Below, piece by piece: positions 49,648-61,083 of a stretch of 64,000 nucleotides of DNA; position 1 is the first letter of the stretch; each line of letters begins with the position of its first letter. This DNA is from Erpobdella octoculata. Taxonomy: Eukaryota > Annelida > Clitellata > Hirudinida > Erpobdellidae. The notes beneath the pieces were generated by a model. That model saw only the letters and a program-made list of their open reading frames with translations, was not told the origin of the DNA and searched no databases. The position numbers were made by a program, and so were the translations under genes. The DNA lies in the NCBI GenBank assembly GCA_963978895.1, contig OZ022238.1, positions 36,046,270-36,110,269 of the forward strand, written 5' to 3'.

Positions 49648-49902
49648 ACAGATTTTGGTGACTCAAGCGAACAATATATCAATTTTTCACTCATTGAGAT
49701 ATTTATTATTTTACTATTAGAATTATCAATTATGCATCATAATTTAATCTGTTTATTATTAGAATTATGCGTCATAATTTACATTCTGTTTTTACAAACT
49801 AATTCTATTTGTTTTTCTAACGATTCCTACAAACTAATTCTATCTGTTTTTCTAACGATTAAGTATCTCCATTGATACTATTTTAGTTGTAGTTCACAAA
49901 GT

Positions 49903-49908
49903 AATAAA
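49903..49908 (+). terminator. candidate poly(A) signal of the PAN gene
   Basis: AATAAA 256 nt after the stop codon, followed by GT/T-rich sequence. Confidence 0.45.
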
Positions 49909-49929
49909 AAATGTTTATTAACAGCCTGT

Positions 49930-50640
49930 CCATAGGGGCCGTCCATTAATAACGCCACACAATCTGATTTTCAAGCCCCTTTCTTCCTTGTCTTAAATCA
50001 GACCCCCTCAAATTTGACGTCACAAAATCTTCACCTCCTTACCTTAAAGAAAAATTGAAAATAGAAGTATAACAATCATTTAATATTTTGTCAGTTTAAT
50101 TTTCGAAATTTTAAATTAAAAAAAAACAAATTTTATGTTTGTCATGCATTTTTCTATGAGGCAAAATGCTCTTTCATGGAATAACTGTATAAAGTGTTAA
50201 TTTTTTATCTTGTGGAATAAAAGTGTCATTCAATTTAAATAAAGCTCTTGTTCATCTATTTTTTGAGCACTCTCTCTTTTTTTAAATGCTTTTATTTAAC
50301 TTCACTCGTCTCTCTGTTTGTTTGTTTGTTGGTTTGTTTGTCTGTGGTGATCAAATCTTAGAAACAAAAATTCACCCACTTTTCGACCACTTAGAGCTCT
50401 AAAATTTTCAGGAAAGCTTTATTCTGGATGACAATACATGAATTGAATGTTTCCGACATGAATTAAGCCTTAAATCAATTAAAATTAATTAAATCAAATA
50501 ATTTCCTGCTATCTAGCGACTGTAATAAGTTGTTTATGTATAAGTCGCCAGAGGTTCAAAATAAGTAAACAGTACGAATGTTTATTTATAAGTCGCCAGA
50601 GGTCCAAAACAATAAACAAGATTGAGCGTAACTGTTGTTC
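49930..50640. repeat. dispersed repeat sequence
   Basis: GGGGCCGTCCATTAATAACG at 49937 resembles termini of common animal DNA transposons. 50310-50460 has (GTTT)n and GGATGACAATACATGA shared with 31030 and 46890. A ~70-bp tandem pair with AAGTCGCCAGAGGT lies near 50540-50620. No gene. Confidence 0.45.
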
Positions 50641-51097
50641 TAGATTCAAAAATTTTAGTTCGTTGACTCAGATAAAGAGGCAAATAAAAGCATTTTTTTA
50701 AATTTATTTTTATCTTTACTTGTTTTGTTAATGATTTACTGACATCAAACAAAACACAACATAAAAGAAACTAAGGTAAGCAAAACTATAACTACAGTGT
50801 CATTTTGATTCACAAAAATTATTATAAAATGAAGTTAATGAGTGATGTCAAAAGGTTGGCTCTAAGGGATTTATATCCCGATACAATTACAATACTCCGT
50901 TATATTACCGGTTATAAAATACACAAAATACTCAAAGTAGCAAAATTACCATAACTTTCCAGACATTGCGAGCTTTTTTCAGGGGGAGAAACATTTTCAA
51001 AGTGGCATCTGAAAACCCGCTTTGGAAAAATCATGCCTTTAGTATCGAAAAGACGCTCCACTGTAGCTGAGTTGTTGAGTTTGATAAGCATCTAGAT
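50641..51097. other. intergenic, no gene seen
   Basis: AT-rich, no supportable frame. Confidence 0.45.
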
Positions 51098-51347
51098 CAG
51101 TGGTCCCTAACCTTTTTCGGGTGACGACCCCTTTTTAAAAAAGCCAAGTGATCCGCGACCACGATACAATTAATTCAAAAAAGGTATTTTCAAGAAATAA
51201 TTAATAACACAACAAATAGTTTTTTAGTATTATTTCTTCTATTTATGTTTAATAATTAATTTAATGTGATGATTGACATTGCATGTTATTAACAAATCTC
51301 AAAATTCGCGGCTGAGTTTTTGTTAACGCCAATCTCGCAACATTTAA

Positions 51348-51864
51348 TTACTTTCTTTCCTTTGTTTTTAAATGAAGAACATTTAAAAATCCACTTTCGC
51401 AGAGAAAAGTTGACACAAATGGATCTAAAACTTGAAAGGCAAGCATTGTCACGTTTGGGTATGAATGATACATACCACACCAGAACTGTGCGAGCAATTT
51501 TTTATTAAACAAGTTACGTGCCTTGGAATCATTCCGCAAATCTAAGAATTCATCTTGTAATTCATCGGGAATGCTGGCTACATCAAAGGAGGCAGATAAT
51601 AGATTTCGTGTCAATGTAGTTTTTTCTTCTTTCAACTCAGGAAAGTAGCGCTGGAATTCGTTTTCAAGGGATTCAAGAGAGATGCTCAGTAATCTCCTCT
51701 TTCAAATTTTCATTCATTTTACCTTCAGATTCATCTACCACACCGCATAGTTTTTCAAAAATGGCAGCGTTTCCAAGATTTATTTTTCTTCGCCAGTTTT
51801 GCAGCTTGGATAAAAATGCTCCGAGATTATCGTGAAATGCAATAATATCTTCTGTATCTTTTTT
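51348..51864 (-). pseudogene. hAT transposase C-terminal part (ZBED5/FAM200-like)
   Basis: Starts in one frame (HDNLGAFLSKLQNWRRKI) to a stop, then continues in another: IPDELQDEFLDLRNDS, AQFWCGMYHSYPNV, PFVSTFLCESGFLNVLHLKT. The last is the hAT-C motif. A frameshift and a stop show it is dead. Confidence 0.78.
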
Positions 51865-52068
51865 TCTAAAGTTTTAGGTTAAGTCTATTTTGTTGTTCTA
51901 ATATACATCTGCTAGATATGCCCAATGGCGGATTCAGCTATAGGCCCAAGATCGACCTGTCCCCACGCTTCTGTTGGGTCCTAAATGCCGCCCCTTAGTG
52001 CCCCAGTACAAAAATGATCGCCTTCTATGAACACTGAAAACCACAGGTGTTGAAGCTAATGATCTTTT

Positions 52069-52480
52069 ATGAATGTGTGCATTAAGTCTGGCTATGTTAT
52101 ATGTATTATCCAGCTGATGCAACCACAATGCTGCTCGAGCTTGAATATGTATGTGGTGATGCTGCCTGAGACTGTTAAGGATTTATCTCAAGTTGTCCAA
52201 AGTTCAACCGGCTCAGCTCTCCAGCCAGTGTCGGATTTCCTCCAGCCAGTCAACAAACTTTACAATAATATTAAAATAACAACTATTGCTGAATCAGGTT
52301 ATAAATTGAGTGGAGCATCTAGGCGTAAACTGGCAAAAGAAGCAAGTCTTAAGGTAGGTGTTTATTAAATGTGTAAAAACTCCTGGATTGCAACATAAAC
52401 AGACTGATCCGAGATTTAAAGCAGTGGAAAAACAATTTGTTGCAGATATTATTCAGGAACAACTGCTTCCTCAATCAGAC
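52069..52480 (+). other. unrecognised coding-like fragment
   Basis: A plus-strand frame of 99 codons (VMLPETVKDLSQVVQSSTGS) then, after a stop, AVEKQFVADIIQEQLLPQSD. Probably transposon debris; family not recognised. Confidence 0.3.
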
Positions 52481-52499
52481 TTTCCGAAGAATCCATGAC

Positions 52500-53010
52500 G
52501 AAAATTGTGTAAAATTAGACCATGTCAGCCAGGGATCAAAGAACCATTTTCGACAGATGAATTTGGACGCAAGTTATACATTTCTTGGAGCACAAAAAGT
52601 TTTGGAAAATGTAGTATGAAAGAAGAAAAAATTTGGTTGGTTTTTTCACCGACACAAATCAAAAGATGTACTGCCAAGCAAGTTGGTTATTTGCTGATCT
52701 GGAAATAATAGCAAGGAATGGTGTGACCATAATTCAGTAGTTTTTCATTAGAAAAAAGTTATGGAAAAAATTGTTAAACACGAAACTTCTAATCATTACC
52801 AAAATGCGACATGTCATTACTTGCTTGCTAAATATCGTATATCAAATGATAGAACTGTGATATCTGGTTTGATCAGTCAGTAGCGTCACCAAGTGGAAAA
52901 GAACAGAAAAGTTTTAAAACGGATGATAGATGTGAAGTTGTTAGTTGTTCATAGCAAAACAAGGTTTGTCATTCAGGGGACACAGAAAACATTCTTGTTT
53001 TAGTGATGAT
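52500..53010 (+). pseudogene. TTF-finger hAT transposase fragment
   Basis: RPCQPGIKEPFSTDEFGRKL, WLVFSP, then in shifted frames HYQNATCHYLLAKYRI and VEKNRKVLKRMIDVKLLV, the N-terminal TTF-type region of ZMYM1-like hAT transposases. Several stops. Confidence 0.6.
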
Positions 53011-53116
53011 GGTAGAAGTAGAAACACTGGAATTGTTGTCTTTTAAAACATTTCTGTTTAGATTGTTGAATCTAATTTTGACGTGTTCGGTAATTAGAAT
53101 AAATATAACAAGTTAA

Positions 53117-53810
53117 CAGTGGCGGATCTAGGAATATCGTAAGGGGGCCCGAAATTTTTTCAGTTTTTTTTAAATTTTGATTGCTGTCGTTATAAAGTTC
53201 GTTGTAAGATATCTTTAATTTTTTATTTAGTAAAACCAAACAAAAGGAATCGAAGTTAAACTTTTAATCTACTCGCATTTTCCCCTCTTTTTTTCTCTTT
53301 CACTTTCTCTCTGTATTTTTTCTCTCCGGAGCAATATCAACACAAAACACCTTTTTTCATAATAGATCTAGGTCATCAGACACTTAAAAAAAGCTAAAAT
53401 TAAGTGAACCATAAAAACTTTTGCAATTAGGCAGCTACTAATGTTTGCAATTTTTTGATGATAATAAGTCTATAAAATAGAAAAACCTTGACCACATTCT
53501 TCTAAATACTTGATATGTGAAATATGTGTAAATTGAAAATATAAGAAACTTTCGAATCAATATAGAATCAATATAGAAAAAACTAGGTTTTTATTATAAC
53601 TTTTTACTTTAAAAAATCAAATATCGCTTTCATTAAATAAACTAAAAACTGGTGGTTCATTTTTTACAGAAAAGTTCAAACCTCTGAATCTTCAACTTTA
53701 GGCCAATTTTGGGACCTCATTTCTTTTTCTTGGGGGCCCAAAACTGTCAAGGGACCCACTGAAGTCAGAAAAAAAATACCTTCTCTGCTCCCTCCAAATT
53801 GAAATCCCTG
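53117..53810. mobile_element. candidate hAT-type nonautonomous element
   Basis: Begins CAGTGGCGGATCTAGG like the element at 37860; near the right end GGGCCCAAAACTG mirrors the left GGGGGCCCGAAATT, and it may end at ATCCCTG. No target duplication seen. Confidence 0.45.
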
Positions 53811-53892
53811 AACTCACAGCTTTTATTCAGATTACAAATGATTACTGTTTTAAGAACTTGTTGTTGAGCCGTCTAAACTTATTTAGAAAAAG

Positions 53893-54234
53893 GAAGGTGT
53901 CATTTTCAACTTTTTTGCTGGACCTGTCCGTGAAAATCTAAATGTTTTTTGAGATATTATTTGAATTATATTTTATATTGAATCGGTTTGAAAAAAGCCC
54001 GAAATTCTTAAATATCTGCCAATTATCAGAACTATTGATGGTCGAGAGGTGAATTTAGTAAACGAAGGTGTCATTTTCAACTTTTTTGCTGGACCTGCCC
54101 GTGAAAATCTAAATGTTTTTTTTAGATATTATTTGAATTATATTTTGTATTGAATTGGTTTGAAAAAGGCCCGAAATTCTTAAATATCTGCCAATTATCA
54201 AAACTATTGATGTTCGAGAGGTGAATTTAGTAAA
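53893..54234. repeat. 171-bp direct tandem duplication
   Basis: Two units starting GAAGGTGTCATTTTCAAC at 53893 and 54064, differing at only a few bases. Confidence 0.93.
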
Positions 54235-54379
54235 GATAAAGCTTCAGGATACAGAGACAAAACTTCAAGCTAAAACATACATTTTTTTATTTTTTTTTGG
54301 AAAACTCTAAAGGGGGCGGGTGTTAAGAGCTCCTGATTTGATGTAATTTATGATTTTCGTCAACGAATCAACTACCTCT

Positions 54380-54590
54380 GCAGAGGAGTTGGGAGATTTT
54401 TATTGACAAGGGCATACCGGTGAATCATGCAGTGTAATCCCCTTGCTTGTTGAGCTAGTTCTTTCAATTTTTTTTGAAAACCTGATTTTGAACCAAGCAT
54501 AGATGGTGCACCATCCGTACAAGCCCCACATACGTTTATCAAATAATAACATAACAAATAATAAATGTAACAATAATAATTTATATACAC
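54380..54590 (-). pseudogene. hAT transposase catalytic-region fragment (ZBED5-like)
   Basis: VCGACTDGAPSMLGSKSGFQ followed by GLHCMIHRYALVNKNLP: the conserved CTDGAPSM...H.xxHR block of this hAT lineage. N-terminal codons upstream are translated AT-rich sequence. Confidence 0.78.
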
Positions 54591-54744
54591 GTTCCTACAA
54601 TACTGTGTTCATAATTTGGTCAATAACTTCAAGAAGCAAATTAAAAAATGCCTTATAATGATTGTTTTTACTGTCTAAGTTGGCTACTCCCCAGAAAACA
54701 CGTTGCGACCCCCTTGTGGTCATTTTGGATCAGTCAAGGTACTG

Positions 54745-55239
54745 CGGCCACTATATCTGCACTTGATTGGCTTCATTCCTTTCACTATTAATGTGTTTCG
54801 GCATATCCTGGGTGAATAAAAAAAATTAGACTGGCAACGTTCAGGTTGCAAGACTTGCAGCCTCTGCCTCTCTAGATCTAAAAAATAGCGCAAATTTGAT
54901 ACATATTGCTTCAGGAACCCACGACACCTCAATAAATAGCCGCATCACAGATTATGAAATTTAGTCACTTGTCAGACCATTTCCAGAAAAAAATAAAATT
55001 GGTTATGCAATCTTTCAAAGATTGTCTACTCAACTGTGAAGTTATAAGTACATCAATCAAACAACCACTAAAGGCAACGTGTCTTCAGGCGCCCTTTTAA
55101 AATTGTCATCATCCACACGCAGTAAAACCTAAACCTGCCGTCTGCCACTGACTATTAAAACTTGAATTAAATGCAGACTTGTTGTGGTCCTAAACGCTGA
55201 AAAAGTGACAAGGACTTAAATAAACAAAAACAACAACAA
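54745..55239. other. intergenic, no gene seen
   Basis: No recognised frame or repeat. Confidence 0.4.
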
Positions 55240-55501
55240 CAGACTTGTTGTCCTCGAGACTACTGTCTAGTACTGCATCGCTAGTCAAACATTTCCATCT
55301 TTTCGCGTCAGTATTGTATCGACCAGATACACTATGCATCAAAACACCACCGAAACGTTTTTGGTCATTGACGTTGAGAATTTTTCAAGGTTTTGGTCTT
55401 GATCTCGATCTTGTGTGTTAAGGTCTCGGACTTGATCTTGGACCTGAACTCAAAAGTCTCGGTCCAAGATCAAGTCCGAGACCTTAAAAAGAACAAGTCT
55501 G
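55240..55501. mobile_element. foldback/hAT-type MITE with perfect hairpin
   Basis: Begins CAGACTTGTTG and ends GAACAAGTCTG. 55418-55444 and 55461-55487 are perfect 27-bp reverse complements with a 16-nt loop. Related sequence (GGTCTTGATCTTGCC, AACAAGCCTG) ends the hAT remnant at 61083. Confidence 0.65.
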
Positions 55502-55521
55502 ATTACTGATTTTGCTGTTTA

Positions 55522-55709
55522 TGTTGAATATAGTTTTTGTTTTGCTTATAAATCGAACAGTTTATTTTATCTATTATTAATTGACCATTGTTCTTTTTAT
55601 TCTATGTACTTCCGTCTTCCTTCTTTGTTGTTTCTCGAGTCGACATGTGGCTTTTAGTTGTGTACAATAAATTCGGGTTTTACTCTTAAATAAAGTATAA
55701 AACACAATA
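55522..55709 (+). repeat. copia 5' LTR
   Basis: 188 bp, TGTTGAATATAG to AACACAATA. Identical to the 3' LTR except G at 55649 versus T at 60008. Preceded by GTTTA (55517-55521). Confidence 0.93.
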
Positions 55710-55723
55710 GGTTATGGGCCCAG
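55710..55723 (+). other. primer binding site, half-tRNA-iMet
   Basis: GGTTATGGGCCCAG directly follows the 5' LTR. It complements the anticodon-stem-loop region of initiator methionine tRNA, the internal priming mode known for Drosophila copia. Confidence 0.85.
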
Positions 55724-55848
55724 TCAGCTACTAACTGTGTAACTCGAATTTATTAAAAGTTTACGATCGAAATTTTTCGTAATTTAGAGCAGCGAAGTAA
55801 TCACGTTTTCTTTTGAATCGCTGACACCTGTTGACAGTTGTTTGAATA

Positions 55849-58800
55849 ATGGATTTCACGAGAATTCAAATCAAGCCGCTAGAAGGCAAGTCAAATTGGT
55901 TGAACTGGAAAGGTAGAGTTTCGATCCTACTGCGCGGCACACCAGATGTCATGGACGTTGTAGAAGGGAAACTTAAAAAACCAGACGAACCGAGGGATGA
56001 TTCAACAGAAGCCGAGGTAACTGCATATCAAACCGCCTACAGCAAGTTTTTGAAAGCTGACTGCAGTGCAATGGTGATTCTATCAACCAACATGTCAGAA
56101 GAATCTTATGAAAAGGTTCGTTCCCATGCATGTGCAAGAGAAGTTTGGTTGGAATTACATAGGCTGTTTGATGGAATAAATGAAGACAGAGCCTATGATC
56201 TCTGTATGCAGTTCTTTGGTTACAAGATGTGTCAAGGTGATGAAGCTGCTACTCATGTTGGTAAGCTAAAGAATATCTGGAAGGAACTAAAGGTCGAACT
56301 TGATAAAGAAGAAAACAAAGATCTACTGCTCATGTGCCGTATAATTGAAACATTGCCAAGTGAGTATTTTTCATTTTCTTCGAGTTGGAGAATGTTGAAC
56401 AAAGCCGAACGGACTGTTGATAATCTCACGAATCAGTTATGTAGTTACGAAAGAGCTCTGGCTGGCAAAACAGAACCCGTTCAACAGGAAGCATTGTTCG
56501 CTAAGTCAACATACCCGAAGTCGGCACAGAAACAGAAAAGTCAAATAAAGTCTGCAAAACAAGGTACCATTATTTGTCATTACTGCAAGCAAGTAGGACA
56601 TGTTGTTCGTAAATGTAGAAAATGGATTGCCGATGGCAAACCACCGAAGCCAGCAAATGATTTGAACATCAGTCAAGGTAAAGCTCCAGAGTCAGTCCAT
56701 TCTGTGTCATTGTCTGCTGTGTATTCAGATGTTCTTGCAATTGATAGTTCTACATCTGCTGATGGTTGGTATGTAGATAATGGTGCAACCAGTCATTTGA
56801 CTTTTAGAAGTGACATACTGACAAACTTCAAGAAATTCTCAAATGTCCAGAGCCTACAGATAGCAGATGGAAATCACGTTGAAGCTGTTGGTGCAGGTAC
56901 TGTCCACCTGAAAACAGTGATTGATAAAAAGAACATTGAAGTGAAACTTGAAAACGTGTGGTATGTTCCAAAGTTGAACAGAAATTTGTTTTCAGTATTA
57001 GCAGCTCAAGACAGGAAGAAAAACAGTATTTTCATGTCTACACAAGAAAGATGTTTCTTCAAGGTCGACAATGTGAAAGTTCTTGTTGGTGCTCGAGAAA
57101 GAAATGGTGGTTTGTTCAGGCTGATTGCAGATACAGTTGTACCATCTAGGTTACAAGAGGCAAATATTGTAAAGGATGAAAATTTGATTCAGTTGTATCA
57201 CGAAAGGCTTGCTCATCAAAACAAAAGACATGTGAAGTCAATTTTAAAACAAGAATTCAACATAGATGTCAGTCTTGATGGTGAAGTTTGTGAAGGATGT
57301 GTCTTCGGAAAAGCACATCGCCTGAAGTTTGGAACCAGAGTTCGAGCAACAAAACCAGGCGAAAGAATACACACTGATGTTTGTGGTCCATTTTGTAATT
57401 CATTCTCAAATTATTGCTATTTTGTCCTGTTTAAAGATGACTACAGTGGCTTCCGTTTTGTCTACTTCATGAAAGAAAAGTCTGAAGTGTCAGAGAAATT
57501 GACGTGGATGCTTGCTGAGTGCCAAACAGCTGGACATACAGTGATGGAGTTGCTGAGTGACAATGGTGGTGAATTTGACAATGCTGATGTGAAGAAAATT
57601 TTGAACAAACATGGTATCCGACAACGTCTGATAATGCCATACACACCTCAACAAAATGGATGCAGTGAAAGAGAGAATCGCACCTTAGTAGAAGCCGCCA
57701 GGGCCATGAGATTAGCTCATGCAGAATTACCTCAAGCTTTATGGGCACAATTGATTCAGACCGCTGGGTACATCTTGAATCGAACTGCACCTACTTGTGT
57801 CAAAGGAAAATCACCATATGAACTGTGGTACAATAGAAAACCAAAAATCACACATTTGCGAATTATTGGTTGTACTGCATATGTTCATGTTCCTGATCAA
57901 CGAAGAAAAAAGATGGACACTAAAGCTGAGAAGGGTATATTAGTTGGCTATGAAGGCGATGATGGCTATAGAGTTTTTCTCCAGCCAGGAAATAGAACAG
58001 TTCGTTCAAGAGATGTTGTTTTTGATGAGAAAATTCTAAGAACAACAGTTCCAAATTGGCCATTGAAATCTGATCAAGATGAGTCTGATGCTGATGACGA
58101 TCAGATGACTGAAAACAGTGGAGCTGTGACTGAGGAAATACCTACCATTGCTGATGAACTGACACAGAGTGGTGCACCTGCTTCAGGCATACAGTTGCGT
58201 GACCGTGAATGCATCAAGAGGCCTGCTCGTTTCGATGACTATGTGATGATAGCAGCAGAAATGTTCAGTTCTTCAGAACCTACCAGCTTTGAGGAGGCAG
58301 TTCAAAGTGATCAGAAGAATGAATGGCAGCAAGCAATGAAAAATGAAATGCAATCGCTTTGTGAAAACCAGACGTGGCATCTTATGGATCTCCCTCCTAA
58401 GAAAAAGGCTATTCCATGCAAGTGGGTCTACAAAGTCAAGACTAATTCAGATGGTTCCATCGAACGTTACAAAGCAAGACTTGTAATTAAAGGCTATGCT
58501 CAAAAGAAAGGAGTTGATTACGATCAGACCTTCAGTCCAGTGGTCAGAAATACAACTGTTAGAACTCTTTTAAGCGTTGCAGCCAGTGAAAGAATGCATC
58601 TGATGCAGTTCGATGTTTCAACGGCATTCCTATATGGTGATCTGCAAGAGGAAATCTATATGGAGCAGCCCGAAGGGTTTACTGATGGTTCTGCTAGAGT
58701 ATGTAAACTGAAAAGAAGTTTGTACGGACTCAAGCAGGCTCCCAGATGTTGGAACACGCGGTTTGGCAATTTTTTAAAGAAGATCGGATTTAAACAAAGT

Positions 58801-59796
58801 GATGCTGATCCTTGTCTGTTTATAGTGGAAAGAAATATGAAAAAATTGTTTCTTGCTTTATATGTTGATGATGGCATTGTTATGGCTACAGATAAACAAG
58901 AACTCTCAGAATTTGCAGAGAGGTTAAAATCAGAGTTTAAAATTATAACAAAGCCAGCAAAATATTTCCTAGGAGTAGAAATCAATCAGAAATCTGATGG
59001 CTCCATAAAGATCAGTCAAGCTGCCTATACGAAAAAAATTCTTGATCAGTTTGGTATGAGTAATTGTCGGCCATGTGTTACCCCAATCATCTCATCTGAG
59101 AAGGCAGAGTTTGATGATAATGAACCAGTCAAATTTCCTTACAGGTCAGTTGTGGGGGCACTCATGTATTTAATGACGGGTACCAGACCCGATATTGCAT
59201 ATGCTGTTAGTGTTGCTTCCAGGAATTTGGAAAATCCTCTTCATAGTGATGTAGTCCAAGTAAAAAGGATTCTGCGATATCTTAAGGGTACCGAAGATAC
59301 AGGAATTGTCTACAGACCTCAACAGAATAAAAACACACTCCTGTGTTATAGTGATGCTGATCATGCAGGTGACCATACCACAGGCAGGTCTACGACTGGT
59401 GTGGTTTGTATCTATGCTGAAGGAGCAATAAGCTGGTTGAGTCAACGACAGACATCAGTTTCTATCTCAACCACAGAAGCAGAGGTAGTAGCGGCTAGTG
59501 AGGCTACACGTGAGGTTGTTTGGTTAAAACGTCTGCTGAACGACATTGTTGGATTTGATGATATTCCAGTCATACAAATTGACAATGAAGCTGCTATTCG
59601 TTTGGCTCAGAACCCAGAACATCACCGACGTACCAAACACATACAGACTCGTCATTTCTTCATCAGAGAAAAGGTTGCAGACGGTGAAGTTGGTGTCAAG
59701 AGTGTCACAACAGAACTTCAAGTGGCAGATGCACTAACGAAAGCTCTACAAGGACCAAGGCTAAAGCAACTGATGATCCACATGGGACTCGGTTAA
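55849..59796 (+). CDS. Ty1/copia gag-pol polyprotein
   Basis: Single open frame of 1315 codons, ATG at 55849. In order: Gag with WLNWKGRVSILLRG near 18 and a CCHC knuckle CHYCKQVGHVVRKC near 244; protease WYVDNGATSHLT near 307; integrase zinc site H-x4-H...C-x2-C (HERLAHQNKRH, CEGCVFGK) near 453-492, then the catalytic triad in HTDVCGPF, LLSDNGGEF and QQNGCSEREN; GAG-pre and RT with FDVSTAFLYGDLQEEI near 925 and catalytic LYVDDG near 1005; RNase H with CYSDADHAGD near 1165, STTEAE and IQIDNEAA. PR-IN-RT-RH order places it in Ty1/copia. No stop, no frameshift, all catalytic residues present, near-identical LTRs: probably competent and recent. A single frame implies Gag is made by another route (cleavage ratio or splicing). 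Confidence 0.97.
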   Translation: MDFTRIQIKPLEGKSNWLNWKGRVSILLRGTPDVMDVVEGKLKKPDEPRDDSTEAEVTAYQTAYSKFLKADCSAMVILSTNMSEESYEKVRSHACAREVWLELHRLFDGINEDRAYDLCMQFFGYKMCQGDEAATHVGKLKNIWKELKVELDKEENKDLLLMCRIIETLPSEYFSFSSSWRMLNKAERTVDNLTNQLCSYERALAGKTEPVQQEALFAKSTYPKSAQKQKSQIKSAKQGTIICHYCKQVGHVVRKCRKWIADGKPPKPANDLNISQGKAPESVHSVSLSAVYSDVLAIDSSTSADGWYVDNGATSHLTFRSDILTNFKKFSNVQSLQIADGNHVEAVGAGTVHLKTVIDKKNIEVKLENVWYVPKLNRNLFSVLAAQDRKKNSIFMSTQERCFFKVDNVKVLVGARERNGGLFRLIADTVVPSRLQEANIVKDENLIQLYHERLAHQNKRHVKSILKQEFNIDVSLDGEVCEGCVFGKAHRLKFGTRVRATKPGERIHTDVCGPFCNSFSNYCYFVLFKDDYSGFRFVYFMKEKSEVSEKLTWMLAECQTAGHTVMELLSDNGGEFDNADVKKILNKHGIRQRLIMPYTPQQNGCSERENRTLVEAARAMRLAHAELPQALWAQLIQTAGYILNRTAPTCVKGKSPYELWYNRKPKITHLRIIGCTAYVHVPDQRRKKMDTKAEKGILVGYEGDDGYRVFLQPGNRTVRSRDVVFDEKILRTTVPNWPLKSDQDESDADDDQMTENSGAVTEEIPTIADELTQSGAPASGIQLRDRECIKRPARFDDYVMIAAEMFSSSEPTSFEEAVQSDQKNEWQQAMKNEMQSLCENQTWHLMDLPPKKKAIPCKWVYKVKTNSDGSIERYKARLVIKGYAQKKGVDYDQTFSPVVRNTTVRTLLSVAASERMHLMQFDVSTAFLYGDLQEEIYMEQPEGFTDGSARVCKLKRSLYGLKQAPRCWNTRFGNFLKKIGFKQSDADPCLFIVERNMKKLFLALYVDDGIVMATDKQELSEFAERLKSEFKIITKPAKYFLGVEINQKSDGSIKISQAAYTKKILDQFGMSNCRPCVTPIISSEKAEFDDNEPVKFPYRSVVGALMYLMTGTRPDIAYAVSVASRNLENPLHSDVVQVKRILRYLKGTEDTGIVYRPQQNKNTLLCYSDADHAGDHTTGRSTTGVVCIYAEGAISWLSQRQTSVSISTTEAEVVAASEATREVVWLKRLLNDIVGFDDIPVIQIDNEAAIRLAQNPEHHRRTKHIQTRHFFIREKVADGEVGVKSVTTELQVADALTKALQGPRLKQLMIHMGLG

Positions 59797-59868
59797 CTTT
59801 TCCTGGGAAATCAAGTAGTTTTCTAAGAATGAAATTGGTCAGACTGATAACTGTTACGATTTATGCTC

Positions 59869-59880
59869 AAAATGAGAAGG
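59869..59880 (+). other. polypurine tract of copia element
   Basis: AAAATGAGAAGG lies directly before the 3' LTR, the usual place for plus-strand priming. Confidence 0.6.
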
Positions 59881-60068
59881 TGTTGAATATAGTTTTTGTT
59901 TTGCTTATAAATCGAACAGTTTATTTTATCTATTATTAATTGACCATTGTTCTTTTTATTCTATGTACTTCCGTCTTCCTTCTTTGTTGTTTCTCGAGTC
60001 GACATGTTGCTTTTAGTTGTGTACAATAAATTCGGGTTTTACTCTTAAATAAAGTATAAAACACAATA
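59881..60068 (+). repeat. copia 3' LTR
   Basis: 188 bp, one mismatch to the 5' LTR; followed by GTTTA (60069-60073), the 5-bp target duplication. Confidence 0.93.
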
Positions 60069-60073
60069 GTTTA

Positions 60074-60734
60074 AAAGATTCTGACTTAATTTCAATTGAA
60101 CATTTAATTCAACCATTAAAACGCGTATAATGAACGAAGAAAAGTATTGGCGCAAGCTTAATTTGGTGTGATGATAAAAAAACAAACAAGATGTAGACCA
60201 TTGAGGAATTAAAAACCTTCTGTTAGTTAAAAAAAGGTGCTACATCGACACATTTAATGATGATTTCAGTCATTTAAAAAATTTTGGTCTAAAATATTGT
60301 TCCTTCTATTAATTATGAATTGAAATTAAGTCTAGTTTAATTTGAGTTCTAATTAATTAAATAAAATGATTCAAAGGATTTGTTTACAACACTTTGATGG
60401 CAACAATAATCATTTCTTTACCACTTTTGCCACTGGTTTACAACAATGCTTATCTATATATTTATAAAAATGTGAGTTTGTCCTTTATAGAAATCTGAAC
60501 CGCTGGAGTGATCTTGATGGAATTTAGCAAAAAGGTAGTTCTCTCACAAGAAAATGTAAAAGAACCTGAAAAAACATCAGCTACAGCAACACTGATGTTA
60601 TATGTGGAAATGTTACCAGTACTTTATTCTGAAGCAAATTTTTCTCAGCTAATGTTTGATTTTATTTATGGCTAAAAATAAAAAATGATGACATATTGAA
60701 AGTTTTGGGCTCGTTATTTGAAAAGATATTATGT
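60074..60734. other. hAT remnant interior and AT-rich sequence
   Basis: No frame until the hAT-C block. A|TCTATATATTTATAAAAATG near 60455 resembles a Helitron-like 5' end. Confidence 0.4.
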
Positions 60735-60869
60735 GTACCAGCAACTTCAGCGCCAGTGGAGCGGATATTTAGTCATGGAGGTCTATTCATGAAACCAAAT
60801 CGAGCTCGTTTAAGACAAACATTGTTATCTGAACTTGTGTTTACTAAATGCAATAAACATTTAAAATAA
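60735..60869 (+). pseudogene. hAT transposase C-terminal fragment
   Basis: VPATSAPVERIFSHGGLFMK, then RARLRQTLLSELVF and TAA: the SAPxERxFS dimerisation motif of hAT transposases (open upstream from about 60690). The element seems to end at AACAAGCCTG (61083). Confidence 0.8.
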
Positions 60870-61083
60870 TAACAGTTTACATTTAAACAGTATATTAATT
60901 TAGTCATTGACTTTTTCATGCTTCAGTTTCTTTATTGAAAAAAGTTTATTAAGACGTTTTCATTTTGAATGATTAAAAAGTATTGGCCTTAAACTCGGTC
61001 TTTTCTCAATATGTCTTGGTCTTGATCTTGCCTTGCAAATAAAAATCTTGGTCTTGGGTTCAGTGGTCTTGATAACAAGCCTG

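Larger units (their letters stand above)
51098..54744 (-). mobile_element. hAT (ZBED5-like) element with later insertions
   Basis: Right terminus on the minus strand (plus-strand left) CAGTGGTCCCTAACCTTTTT. Two coding blocks on the minus strand (54590-54380, 51864-51348) belong to one transposase, split by inserted material. The far end near 54744 (GGTCAGT...GTACTG) is uncertain and no TSD is visible. Confidence 0.6.
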
